Shown here one piece after another: positions 17,690-26,734 of a stretch of 64,000 bases of DNA. This DNA is from P36-A1 sp049478495 (lineage in GTDB: Bacteria; Bacillota_I; Bacilli_A; JAJDGJ01): NCBI RefSeq assembly GCF_049478495.1, contig NZ_CP168083.1:248001-312000 (forward strand), given 5' to 3'. The first letter of the stretch is position 1. The number at the start of each line of letters is the position of its first letter. The position numbers were made by a program, and so were the translations under genes. Below the pieces are notes generated by a model that made no database searches, was not told the DNA's origin, and worked only from the letters and a program-made list of their open reading frames with translations.

Positions 17690-18937
17690 ATGACTGATAA
17701 TGTAACTTACATATTATTTTTTTTACTAATTGCCGCTGTAATTGTCTTTGTATTAGTAAGATATTTATATAATAACAACAATAAAACTATTACAAAGTCT
17801 AGTCAAGAATTAGATGAAAAAATAAAAGATTTATCTGTAGAAAGTATTTTAAATTTCCAACAAATTAGTAATGATGATTTTGATGAATCCAAATTAGTAT
17901 TAATTTCTGATAATAAAGTAATAGACACTTTACAGGCTTCTATTCCTGCATTTACAAGTATTGGATCTGATATGGCTTTAAAGAATAAAATTAACGCAGA
18001 TAATATTTATAAAGTCATTATTCCTACAAACCAGCAATTAATGGAATCAAAAAGCTTACCAGATACTTTTAAAGGAATCTATGGTAAAGGTAATATTGAA
18101 GGACATGCGGATCTAGTAAAGATTAATCCCAAAGATTTGAAGAAAATCGCTTCAATATCTAATGTAATGGCAATTACTTCGATGGCTGTTGGTCAATATC
18201 ATATGCAAGAAATTAGTGCTAAATTAAATGAAATTAGTAAAGATGTTAAAGAAATTAGTGCCTTTCAACAAAGGGAATTAAAAAGTGAAATTATAACTAT
18301 TTATTCTGAAGTAAAGGAAATGGTAAATTTTAAATATGAAATATTAAAAAATGCTGAAGTTAGAAATCAAAAAATAATTTTACTTGATAATTTAAGAAGA
18401 GATTCTAAAAGAGTACTTAATCAGGTGAATTTAGCTCTAAATGATATATTCAAAGATAGTAAAAATAGTGATTTTGCACAATATGAAATATCAATAAATA
18501 AAATCAATATTTTATTAGATTACCAAAGAAAACTTCTAGATATTATAAATATCATTAGTGATCTTAATTATGTATTACACCAAGGATCAATGTCAAAAGA
18601 ACATGCTAATAATAGTTATTATGAAGTTAAAAATATGAGTATGCAATCATTCAAAAATTTAAAGATCTGGCATAATAAAGAAATTATAAGATTTGGAATC
18701 AATATAGAGAATAGAACAAGAAATAATGAAGGTATTGAAGGATTTATTAAAGATACAATTAGTATTTTTAATAGTGATTGGAAGAATACAAAAATTGATG
18801 ATAATTTAGTATTAGAAATTAAAAATCAAAGCATTAACAATATAGATATTATAGATATTAGTGAAAAAGACATATTAAATCAAGAAATTCCTGTTATTGT
18901 TAAAGACAATAAGTACTACATGGAAGTAAAATCTTAA
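17690..18937 (+). CDS. Membrane-anchored protein of unknown function
   Basis: 415 aa. Residues 5-26 are an N-terminal membrane helix, so the remainder is probably cytoplasmic. Residues 38-170 are an alpha/beta region with a GIYGKGNIEGHADLVKINP loop. Residues about 170-235 are predicted coiled coil (MQEISAKLNEISKDVKEISA), and the helical part continues to about 340. The C-terminal 40 residues are beta-like. The AAAGGAGG ribosome site is clear. I recognise no family; the membrane helix plus coiled coil next to a defence-like region would suit a sensor or stress protein, but that is only a guess. Confidence 0.65.
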   Translation: MTDNVTYILFFLLIAAVIVFVLVRYLYNNNNKTITKSSQELDEKIKDLSVESILNFQQISNDDFDESKLVLISDNKVIDTLQASIPAFTSIGSDMALKNKINADNIYKVIIPTNQQLMESKSLPDTFKGIYGKGNIEGHADLVKINPKDLKKIASISNVMAITSMAVGQYHMQEISAKLNEISKDVKEISAFQQRELKSEIITIYSEVKEMVNFKYEILKNAEVRNQKIILLDNLRRDSKRVLNQVNLALNDIFKDSKNSDFAQYEISINKINILLDYQRKLLDIINIISDLNYVLHQGSMSKEHANNSYYEVKNMSMQSFKNLKIWHNKEIIRFGINIENRTRNNEGIEGFIKDTISIFNSDWKNTKIDDNLVLEIKNQSINNIDIIDISEKDILNQEIPVIVKDNKYYMEVKS

Positions 18938-19076
18938 AAATATGAGTGAATATAATAAAACTGATCTGTCATAATATATTATTTTTATTGCAAGCAAATT
19001 CTAAATAATTAGAGCTAAATTATCGGTATTTTTATACAAGATATAGAAAAATGTGTTATTTGGTTTTTTAGAGTAT

Positions 19077-19105
19077 TTGACATTGAGAGTTAATTAAAGT
19101 ATTAT
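19077..19105 (+). promoter_or_regulatory. Consensus sigma-A promoter without a downstream gene
   Basis: An exact TTGACA, 17 bp, then TATTAT, the best-matching promoter seen in the window. No ribosome site or substantial ORF follows; a short structured segment with a terminator follows instead. Confidence 0.65.
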
Positions 19106-19111
19106 ATAAAT

Positions 19112-19162
19112 TCAATGGCACTCGGTGCGGAAGAAAACTCACAAATTACTTGTGAATTTTTT
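19112..19162 (+). ncRNA. Candidate 50-nt small RNA
   Basis: The predicted transcript contains a GC-rich mini-hairpin, GGCACTCGGTGC at 19117-19128, which stands out in this AT-rich DNA, and then a terminator hairpin TCACAA/TTGTGA (19139-19155) with six T. An alternative is a leaderless 27-codon ORF starting at the ATG at 19115 (MALGAEENSQI), but it would run through the terminator. Apart from this promoter and RNA, the 383-base gap 18938-19320 holds nothing recognisable. Confidence 0.45.
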
Positions 19163-19320
19163 CTATGCTTAAGCATTTCAAAGATAGTTAGTTACTAATT
19201 TAAAAAATATTGTCAAACTAAAAAAGACAGTTAACAATAGTCGTTTTCAAGTTGTGTGGATAATATACAAGAAAGTGTAAACTCTAATAAATGTCTTTTT
19301 TAAATTATTTTGTTTTTATG

Positions 19321-19935
19321 CTAATAAAGATTTTTTTCTTTTAAGATTGGATAATTAAGAAATTTATCAATAGATTTAAGTATTTTCTTAGATTCCATAA
19401 CATTAAATTCATAATTTTTTTCAATGCTCATGTCATATTCACTTAAGTTCAAACTATTAGTAAATAAATAATACTGAAATGATTTTATATGGTCAAATAT
19501 GCTTAAAAGTTCATTGTTTTCACTATTTTGTATTAGACCAGTTGACAAAATTCCTTCAATGTCATTTATAAAAACTTTTAATTCGATATTTAATCTAATA
19601 TTTCTTTTCGAAATATCTGAAGCGGCTATGCATTCATAATTATTTATAAATGAATTTAGGTTAGATATTACATTGTCCAAATTATATTTTATTCTTATTG
19701 AGTGAAATTTAATTTTTTTGTTATTCTGATCTTTTATTTCTTTATGAACTAGCATATATGTTAAGAAAAGGAGTATATATGGAGTTAGTATATTAAAGAA
19801 ATTAAAAAAAAGAGATATGCTTGAAATTGAAATTGAATATCCAATAAAAAAAATTAGAAACAAAAATAAAAATAATATTATTATATTTTTTTTATGTTCA
19901 TTAGGGGTTTTAATATATATGCTTTTTTTAGTCAT
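19321..19935 (-). CDS. Small membrane protein downstream of IetAS-like pair
   Basis: 204 aa. Residues 17-37 and about 42-62 are two hydrophobic helices; the rest (65-204) is a mostly helical soluble domain, rich in Lys, Asn and Leu, ending in a basic tail. I recognise no family. It lies on the same strand as the AAA-protease pair, 143 bases downstream of the protease, with its own modest AAAGG site, so it may be the third gene of that transcript. Toxin-like membrane effectors often accompany defence modules, but nothing in the sequence shows toxicity. Confidence 0.6.
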   Translation of the reverse strand: MTKKSIYIKTPNEHKKNIIILFLFLFLIFFIGYSISISSISLFFNFFNILTPYILLFLTYMLVHKEIKDQNNKKIKFHSIRIKYNLDNVISNLNSFINNYECIAASDISKRNIRLNIELKVFINDIEGILSTGLIQNSENNELLSIFDHIKSFQYYLFTNSLNLSEYDMSIEKNYEFNVMESKKILKSIDKFLNYPILKEKNLY

Positions 19936-20078
19936 GTTTAAATACCTTTGTCTTTCTTTAATTTAAAAATGATATTTTATTAAAACTATATAAAATAAGT
20001 TTAAAACTTAAAATTTATAAAACACATTAATATAAATAATTTTCTAGATACTACTATAGCCAATAAAAAATTTTCTAC

Positions 20079-22304
20079 CTATTCTAGATGTATTTCTTGT
20101 TCAGAAGTTTGATATATATCAATACGATTCTCAACATTAATTCTATTAACAAGCCAACCTTTAAAGGAACATTGTTGAATAAAATCATCAATTCTATTAA
20201 CTCCATTAATTTCTTTTAGTGTTACAACAACACCAAAACGAATTTTCTCACCATCTTTTTTATTAAGACGTTCTTTTGTTTTTATACTCATACCCCACAT
20301 TGGATTATTGTATACCTTTTTCCCTTTTGTTTTATTTTTTGGCATTGATTCACAAATATGTTTTACATTTTCCCACTTTCCAAATAACTTTCTAGCATTA
20401 TCCTCATGTAAATAATAATATTTTTCTTCAAGACCTTGTTTGTTATTATTAATAGTTTTAAGCTTTCCATCATTACTAATCCTACCAAACTGTATATCCA
20501 ATTCTGTATTAGTATAATCAACACCTTGATTTCTTGAACACTTGGGAAAATAACATAATGTGGCTTTTACTATGTATGGATGTTTATCTTGATAGATAGG
20601 AACTGGAAAATTATAGTTGTAAGTATCATACCCTTCAGATATTCCTTCTACAACAAATTTAATTTCATCAGAAGATGACTGAATTACATCTTTTATTTTT
20701 ATTGGTACAACTCCATGTCCCTTAAGAGATTTATCATCGCTATTTTCCCATCCTATAGCTGAATCTACTATAAGTGCCTTGGCTACTTCTCTACTTAAAC
20801 CAATTATATCTATTAAATATGATAATTTTCTAGATATCCAGGGTGCTGCAAATGAAGTACCAGCTACAGATGCCTTTCCAAGTGGTTCACATACATACAT
20901 GAGTTTGCCATTCCCACCACCATAGTAGCTAACATCAGGTTTAGTAAAAAAAGATAATACAATTCCTTCTCTTGAATAGTCAGCTGGATTTTTATTAGAA
21001 TCAACTGAGTTTACTACTAAAGAATTTATTGAATCAGCTGGTGAGCCGATTCTTTTGCTAGTATTTTTTTCTAGATTATTTGTACCAGCAATGACAAATA
21101 TAATATCATGTTCATATTGAATTTGGTCTAGTATAGAAGCTTCTGCAGATATAAAATTTTCCCTTATTTCTTCATTTGAACCAAGTGATAAATTCCAAAC
21201 TTTTATATCAGGATTATCTGCAACAATTTCTTTAATGGCACGAATAATTGTAAAAGAATTAAAAGCTTTGTTGATTGCCACACCAAAATGCCTTACTTTA
21301 AATCTTCCACATCCATCATCTAATTCAGGATTAATTGAAGGACCATCGACAACAATTGATGAAACTGCAGTCCCATGTTTGTAGTCACCCGCATTTACTG
21401 GTATATGTGGATCAACCATATTATGAAAATCTACCCATTCATGGAAATATACTCTTGTATCAAATAATGTATCAATTACTCCTATTGTTGGTTCGTTTCT
21501 AGGTGATGGTATAATATTTTCATCAACTTCAAAGGGTTTTGAAAAATCACTTGATGATAAATCAGAGATATTTTCTACAGCCATAACAACTAAATAGGGA
21601 GCTTTTTGAAGTAAAACATTTAAATAATGTTGATCGAGTAATACAGTGGTTTTATTAATAACCCTTTCATTCAATACATTAATATTATACTTTTTTAATA
21701 ATTCTACTGTATTTTCTCCTGTGTCATATAGTGTAACAATTGAACTATGCTTAGTATCAAAATTAGCTTTTTCAACATCAAATTTTTCAATAAAGGGAGT
21801 ATCTTGAATAACTCTTTGAAAAACAGATTTTGAAATATTATATTTTTTAAAATCTATTTTACTAAAATTTTCTTGATTATTAAAAACTAAATCATTTATA
21901 CTTCCATTGAATTCATTAAGTAAAATTTTAGCACTCATAGTAGCAATTAAAATTGAGTGTGAAATTGCATCATAAGGTATAAAATGAGTTATGATATGTT
22001 TATTTTTATCACTCGAAAATTTTGTACCAACAATTGTATCATTTGCATTGTTACTCTTGTATTTAAGAAAAGAATTAGTTCGTTTACTTTTAGGAATAAC
22101 TCTAGTGTAATATACACTTACTAGACATCCATTTAATAGGTTTTCACGCTTCCAGTATTTAGCCATTTCATTTAAGTAATATATATGTTGTTGGAGATCT
22201 TTAACGCTAACAGTAGTGTTAGAAGGTAATGTAGGTGAACCAGGTCTTCCTACATTTGATTTTTGTTCAAAATCTCCTTTCATATTTAAAATATCATTTC
22301 TCAT
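20079..22304 (-). CDS. ietS: Cytoplasmic subtilisin-like (S8) protease, IetS-type
   Basis: 741 aa serine protease. The S8 triad is complete: Asp278 in IGVIDTLFD, His310 in HGTAVSSIV and Ser484 in GTSFAAPW, with an oxyanion Asn in FVIAGTNN. There is no signal peptide, so unlike secreted subtilisins it should act in the cytosol. The N-terminal 270 residues and the C-terminal 200 residues (beta-rich) are accessory domains. It follows an AAA ATPase gene whose stop is 1 base from this start, and its AAAGGAG ribosome site lies inside the ATPase stop region, so they are coupled. An AAA ATPase plus S8 protease pair is the IetAS arrangement, described for plasmid stability in Agrobacterium and later as an antiphage system. 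Target proteins unknown. Confidence 0.85.
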   Translation of the reverse strand: MRNDILNMKGDFEQKSNVGRPGSPTLPSNTTVSVKDLQQHIYYLNEMAKYWKRENLLNGCLVSVYYTRVIPKSKRTNSFLKYKSNNANDTIVGTKFSSDKNKHIITHFIPYDAISHSILIATMSAKILLNEFNGSINDLVFNNQENFSKIDFKKYNISKSVFQRVIQDTPFIEKFDVEKANFDTKHSSIVTLYDTGENTVELLKKYNINVLNERVINKTTVLLDQHYLNVLLQKAPYLVVMAVENISDLSSSDFSKPFEVDENIIPSPRNEPTIGVIDTLFDTRVYFHEWVDFHNMVDPHIPVNAGDYKHGTAVSSIVVDGPSINPELDDGCGRFKVRHFGVAINKAFNSFTIIRAIKEIVADNPDIKVWNLSLGSNEEIRENFISAEASILDQIQYEHDIIFVIAGTNNLEKNTSKRIGSPADSINSLVVNSVDSNKNPADYSREGIVLSFFTKPDVSYYGGGNGKLMYVCEPLGKASVAGTSFAAPWISRKLSYLIDIIGLSREVAKALIVDSAIGWENSDDKSLKGHGVVPIKIKDVIQSSSDEIKFVVEGISEGYDTYNYNFPVPIYQDKHPYIVKATLCYFPKCSRNQGVDYTNTELDIQFGRISNDGKLKTINNNKQGLEEKYYYLHEDNARKLFGKWENVKHICESMPKNKTKGKKVYNNPMWGMSIKTKERLNKKDGEKIRFGVVVTLKEINGVNRIDDFIQQCSFKGWLVNRINVENRIDIYQTSEQEIHLE

Positions 22305-22305
22305 T

Positions 22306-23340
22306 TTATTCTCCTTTCAGTTCTCTAGAAACCTGACTTTTTGAAATACCTGTTAAAACTTCAATTTCTCTTGTTGTAAAACCTAATTCTTTAAGATCTT
22401 TTAAAGATAAATCTTTGTTATGAGTAGATTTTAATAAACGTCTTAAATAGTCATATTGATTATTAGGATCACTAAAAGCTAGAGAGACTTTTATAATGTT
22501 ATTTAACTCTCCAGGATTTGGTATTACATCCATGTTAGATATTATTTTTTTAAACAATTTCATATCTCTTCTAGCATTTTTAAAAGTTTTTAATAATGAG
22601 TTTAAAATACTTTCAGCTATTGCTACTAAATCATCTTTATTATATCTATTAAAACTTATTATCGAATCAAAACGTCTTGTTAAAGCTTTATCAAAATTAC
22701 CAAATAAATTTGTTGTTGCAATCAAAACAACTTCATTATTTAATCCATCTAATTCTTTCAGGATTGCTGAAGTTACTCTTCCCATCTCTCTATTATCATT
22801 TGAGTTAATTCTATCAAGTGCAATAGCATCTATTTCATCAAATAAAATTAATACTTTTGATGGATAAGCAAGTTTATTAATTTCACTAAAAACAGAAACA
22901 ATATTTTTGTTTGTTTGCCCTAATTTGCTATCGACTAACTCACTAAATTCTATCATATATAATTTTCTATCAAGCAGTCTAGCAACTTGTTTAACTGTTT
23001 CTGTTTTTCCAGTTCCAGGTGCTCCTTCAAATAAAAACTTATTAATCCCAACATTATGATTTACTGCATTGATAATACCTTTGATATCATCAGCAATAAC
23101 TTCAGGTAAAGGCAATGGATTTGTATTTAGTTCTACTTCTTTTAAATAATCACTTTCATAAAACATAGTCTGTGGAACAAATGTATTAACTTCAGACAAC
23201 ATACTCATGATATATTCAGATAATTGATAATCACCAGCTTCATCAAAGTTTCTAGCTATTTCTATAGCCTCATTTCTAAATTGCAATTCATTTTTTTCAG
23301 AGTGATACTTTATTAAGTTTAATATGTTTTTCTTTTTCAT
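22306..23340 (-). CDS. ietA: AAA+ ATPase, IetA-type, with C-terminal helix-turn-helix
   Basis: 344 aa AAA+ ATPase. Walker A is GAPGTGKTE (Lys112), Walker B is LILFDEIDA (Asp168/Glu169), sensor 1 is in LIATTN and an arginine finger candidate lies in ALTRRFD. The N-terminal 80 residues are helical. It probably senses or unfolds a target and controls the subtilisin-like partner encoded 1 base downstream. The last 32 residues (FTTREIEVLTGISKSQVSRE) read as a helix-turn-helix, suggesting DNA binding or autoregulation; I do not know whether this is usual in IetA proteins. The promoter is within 23366-23410, where a 20-bp-phased direct repeat overlaps the -35 region. Confidence 0.85.
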   Translation of the reverse strand: MKKKNILNLIKYHSEKNELQFRNEAIEIARNFDEAGDYQLSEYIMSMLSEVNTFVPQTMFYESDYLKEVELNTNPLPLPEVIADDIKGIINAVNHNVGINKFLFEGAPGTGKTETVKQVARLLDRKLYMIEFSELVDSKLGQTNKNIVSVFSEINKLAYPSKVLILFDEIDAIALDRINSNDNREMGRVTSAILKELDGLNNEVVLIATTNLFGNFDKALTRRFDSIISFNRYNKDDLVAIAESILNSLLKTFKNARRDMKLFKKIISNMDVIPNPGELNNIIKVSLAFSDPNNQYDYLRRLLKSTHNKDLSLKDLKELGFTTREIEVLTGISKSQVSRELKGE

Positions 23341-23365
23341 TGTAGGCCACCTCGTATATATTTAC

Positions 23366-23410
23366 ATTTTAACATATCACGGGACAAAAATATATTATTT
23401 GGGACAAAAA
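23366..23410 (-). promoter_or_regulatory. ietA promoter with tandem GGGACAAAAA operator
   Basis: On the minus strand a TG-T-TAAAAT extended -10 occupies 23374-23366. GGGACAAAAA occurs (read on the plus strand) at 23381-23390 and 23401-23410, exactly 20 bp apart, two helical turns, covering the -35 region. This is typical of a repressor or activator site, possibly for the HTH at the end of the ATPase. The remaining gap up to 23692 holds the KAP promoter and GTGGTCCAC at 23521. Confidence 0.55.
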
Positions 23411-23594
23411 ACTTCTTTAAACTGTTTGACTTATAATAATTAAGTTGTTTATGAAATTGATGTTTTCAGTAATATGATAAAAAACAGTAATTGTATTTTC
23501 AACTGATATTAAGTTGAATTGTGGTCCACTTTTATATCAATAAATGCAAATTGCTACTTAGTTTTTTTATTTAGTATAGTTTTTAACTGCAGTA

Positions 23595-23603
23595 TGATAA
23601 AAT
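23595..23603 (+). promoter_or_regulatory. Extended -10 of KAP NTPase gene
   Basis: TGATAAAAT, about 90 bases before the start at 23693. A second TATAAT at 23432-23437 is an alternative. Confidence 0.4.
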
Positions 23604-23692
23604 GAAAATATTAAGATATACTGTTATTAAGTTTGTTTAGAGAAATAGCTGTGTTTATGTAGGAAAAACACTTTTAAAAAATGGAGGTAAAT

Positions 23693-25612
23693 ATGAGTGA
23701 ATCAAATGATGATAAATTTATTGTGTTAAATGAAATAAATACGGAAATTTCAGCACAAAGAATTGCAAAGTTAATTACTGAGAAAAAGACTTATTTCTTA
23801 AATGGAAAATGGGGAAGTGGTAAGAGCGTTTTTATAAGCAAAGTAGAAAAAGAATCTAAAGATAGATTTATATATTTGAACTTATGGCAACCAAGTGATA
23901 ATAGCACCGTAATCGCAAAGGCGTTTAGAAAGATTTTTATCGAGAAATATAAAAATATATTTGCTTTATTTTGTTTATTAGTCTTATATTTATTTTTCAG
24001 TTTAAAAGTATATTCGAAAATACTAGAAACTATAGAAAGTTCAAATTTAGAAAATGTACTAACTATAGCAACAATTATAATTTCATTGCTTGGTTTAGTA
24101 ATAACAATATTAAAATTCTTTCAGTTTAAAATTGATGATTTGTATATCTATTTTTTAAAGAATTTATCATATAATAATATTGTATTGGTTTTAGATGATT
24201 TTGATAGAGTTAAAAAAACCGATCAAAATGAAGCCTATATCTTATTTAATATTTTAAATGGAAGGTTACCAATATTATTCATAGGTGACTATGAAAAAAT
24301 TATAGAAGAGAAACCTCATTTTTTATCTAAAATTATTGATAGAAGAATAGAGCTTCCTTTTGTCTTAAGTTATTCAAATATTTGGGAAAAATATTTTGAA
24401 GTTTTGTGCATAAATTTCAATTGTAATATTACAAAATCTTTTATTAATTTAGTTGTATCTGAAAAAAGAAACTTAAGGGATCGTTATCATTTTAATGATT
24501 ATGTCAATTTAGAATTTTTTACTAGGGGAAAACTAGGTAGGGTTCAAACTGAGCAACAATTGCTTATTATTTATATGTACTTATTTCATCCTAATTATTA
24601 TGAGAGATTACAAGCAATACTAACTGAAAAAAAACGCTTATCAACAGGTGAAATGGCATTTGGCCAAGTAAAAAATATAGACAAATATGATGAATTGTTT
24701 GAATTTATAAAAAATAATACTTTGCTTAAAAACGTTCTAGAAGACATATTAAATAACAGGGATAAAATATATCCACCAGTATATATCGATAATTTTACAG
24801 AATATCTAATATATGAATCTACTTCAAATTCAACTGAGGAAGAACTAGAAGCTACTTTTGAAAATGAACTAGAACTTGAAAAAAAAATGTTATCAAGTTA
24901 TCTACAAGATTTTTATAGATTTTTGTATGTAAAATATAATAGCTTTTCTCATGAGCGTAAAGAAAAGTTACTTAATCTTTCTTTAAGATTGGAAAAAGAT
25001 AATAAATCAAGCGATACTATTAATTTTATTGTAAGAGAAAAAAATAATGAAATTGTTAGTAGTTTACATATTGATAGCTATAGCGAAGAAAATCTTCAAA
25101 ACTATGAAGACATTTTTAAAGAGTGGCATAAAATATTATTGGAAAGTAAATATGATTACTCAGACTCTCTATACTTTTTCATTAAGCATGGAATTTGCAG
25201 TCCAAATGATTTAGGTAAAATACACAAGGATAAAATTGAAGATTGTTATAATAATCTTCAATCTTTAAGTTTGGCAAGACCAGAATTTATTTTAGTTGTA
25301 TATATTTCGTCTATAGATATTTGGAAAAACTATGATCTGTGGAATGCTGTGCTAGTTAAGAAAATTACTGATTTAAATGATGAGCAATTTATTGCATTTT
25401 GTATATATCTAGACATTTTAGACAATGGAATAGGATACACAAATCCATACTTTATTCCCGAAAATAAAAAACTTACATTATGGACTAAAAAAATTGATTT
25501 TGATAATCCTAAAAAGCCAATACAAATGGATATTATAATTGATAAACTAAATGAAAAGTTTGTTAAACTTGAAAGTCATGGTTACAAAATTATAAAAAAA
25601 AATAAAACATAA
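23693..25612 (+). CDS. KAP-family P-loop NTPase with membrane helices
   Basis: 639 aa. The ATG at 23693 is preferred because TGGAGGT precedes it at the right spacing. Walker A is GKWGSGKS (Lys44), followed by the KAP-typical FIYLNLW, and Walker B is VLVLDDFDRV (Asp168/169). Two membrane helices (about residues 88-104 and 122-142) are inserted between Walker A and B, the hallmark of the KAP family (named for Kidins220/ARMS and PifA). PifA of the F plasmid excludes phage T7, so a membrane-linked antiphage role is plausible. The C-terminal 400 residues are helical and unassigned. It is divergent from the IetAS-like pair and monocistronic. Confidence 0.82.
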   Translation: MSESNDDKFIVLNEINTEISAQRIAKLITEKKTYFLNGKWGSGKSVFISKVEKESKDRFIYLNLWQPSDNSTVIAKAFRKIFIEKYKNIFALFCLLVLYLFFSLKVYSKILETIESSNLENVLTIATIIISLLGLVITILKFFQFKIDDLYIYFLKNLSYNNIVLVLDDFDRVKKTDQNEAYILFNILNGRLPILFIGDYEKIIEEKPHFLSKIIDRRIELPFVLSYSNIWEKYFEVLCINFNCNITKSFINLVVSEKRNLRDRYHFNDYVNLEFFTRGKLGRVQTEQQLLIIYMYLFHPNYYERLQAILTEKKRLSTGEMAFGQVKNIDKYDELFEFIKNNTLLKNVLEDILNNRDKIYPPVYIDNFTEYLIYESTSNSTEEELEATFENELELEKKMLSSYLQDFYRFLYVKYNSFSHERKEKLLNLSLRLEKDNKSSDTINFIVREKNNEIVSSLHIDSYSEENLQNYEDIFKEWHKILLESKYDYSDSLYFFIKHGICSPNDLGKIHKDKIEDCYNNLQSLSLARPEFILVVYISSIDIWKNYDLWNAVLVKKITDLNDEQFIAFCIYLDILDNGIGYTNPYFIPENKKLTLWTKKIDFDNPKKPIQMDIIIDKLNEKFVKLESHGYKIIKKNKT

Positions 25613-26119
25613 AATTATACTTAACTAAATAAGTAAATAAAATTATTTATATTTTTGGTTGTTAAGTAATTTATCAATTTTAAAAAGCTTATTAAGGAAT
25701 TTATGCAAAGTGCTAATAATTAATATAGTATAATTTAAGAGTAGCATATAAATTTGTGTTATTGATCTAAAACGATAAACATATATACATCCTTCGAATA
25801 TAATTTATAAACTAGATTATACTATTCCCTAGTTTACTGTGGTGTATTCTATTTTTCTGTAAGTTATCTTAAGCTAAATATAATAATTTAAACAAAGTTT
25901 CTTCACTAATAAATAATGTACGTATTTTAGCGAATTTTCTAAATGTATAAATGAGATAATTAAGCTTTCAATTGCAGTTGTTGTAAACACGATTTTTCTT
26001 AATTTGAGTATATAATTATACTTATTAATAATCATAATTCACTTTTGTTAACAAGCAGATTATTCTTTTTTAGATAAGCTGTATATTATAAAATCAATTT
26101 TGACAGTTAAAATAAATGG
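25613..26119. other. Gene-free AT-rich stretch
   Basis: No convincing coding frame is visible on either strand. Weak inverted repeats just after the KAP stop (about 25622-25668) may end its transcript. TATAAT at 25729-25734 has no partner -35 and no gene behind it. Confidence 0.5.
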
Positions 26120-26165
26120 AAAAGAACCATATAGTCTTACCTAAGACATTTAGTATGGTTCTTTT
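26120..26165. terminator. Large two-level hairpin, probably bidirectional terminator
   Basis: Outer 12-bp perfect stem, AAAAGAACCATA with TATGGTTCTTTT, and inner 6-bp stem, GTCTTA with TAAGAC. A and T tracts at both ends allow termination in either direction. There is no adjacent live gene on the left, so it may mark the end of the decayed minus-strand gene at 26364-26620. Confidence 0.6.
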
Positions 26166-26363
26166 ACTTACTTAAAACTACATAAATTAATAACTATTTG
26201 ATGACCTTTAAAGCATTTTTGACATTTTTTAGTTAGTATATGTTAAATAGTTTTAAAGTTTGATATTTTATGTATTATGTCTTGTTACTTCTATTATTGC
26301 ATATTTTGTTTTACAGCTTTCAGTAATTATTCCTTTTTAATATCTTTTTTATATAACAACTAC

Positions 26364-26620
26364 TTAGTTCATATACACAAAGTTTAAATAGATTATGTAG
26401 TCTTCAGCAATATTTTGTACTAATAATACTGCTTTATCATATATTCTTATATCATCAATAACTTGAACAAAGTCATTTCCCTGTTGAAGACTTTCATATT
26501 GTTTCTAGAAATTTTATGAATATCATATTTCTTTTTTACAATAGCAAATAGATCATTAAAACAATTATCTATGATAAATAAATATAGTTGCAACGTAATG
26601 AAAGTTTTACTAATAGTTAA
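26364..26620 (-). pseudogene. Frameshifted remnant of an unknown gene
   Basis: On the minus strand a frame open from 26620 gives a coherent sequence (NCFNDLFAIVKKKYDIHKIS); near 26500-26510 it must shift to continue as YESLQQGNDFVQVIDDIRIY and then KAVLLVQNIAEDY, ending at TAA 26366-26364. The two parts join into one plausible protein end, so this is a decayed gene. No start or ribosome site remains. The family is not recognised. Confidence 0.45.
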
Positions 26621-26630
26621 CTACATACTG

Positions 26631-26639
26631 TGATATAAT
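26631..26639 (+). promoter_or_regulatory. Extended -10 of helicase gene
   Basis: TGATATAAT, about 95 bases before the start at 26735. No clear -35. Confidence 0.5.
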
Positions 26640-26734
26640 TTTAATATATAGAATTGTGTTATTTTTAAAATAAATATACATGTTTTAATGCTTTATTAAT
26701 ATATGTTTTTAAGATAAATATTGGAGGATAGAAT

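Noticed and set aside
19066..19128. Similarity to a Cas9 tracrRNA/sgRNA (TTTTTTAGAG, AGTTAATTAAAG and GGCACTCGGTGC in order)
   Set aside because: The same bases form a consensus promoter plus a short hairpin, the match has several gaps, and there is no Cas9 gene or repeat array in the window.
23521..23532. GTGGTCCACTTT, partly matching AAAGTGGACAGTG near 15181, as insertion-sequence ends
   Set aside because: No transposase frame, no matching inverted end at a suitable distance and no target duplication were seen.
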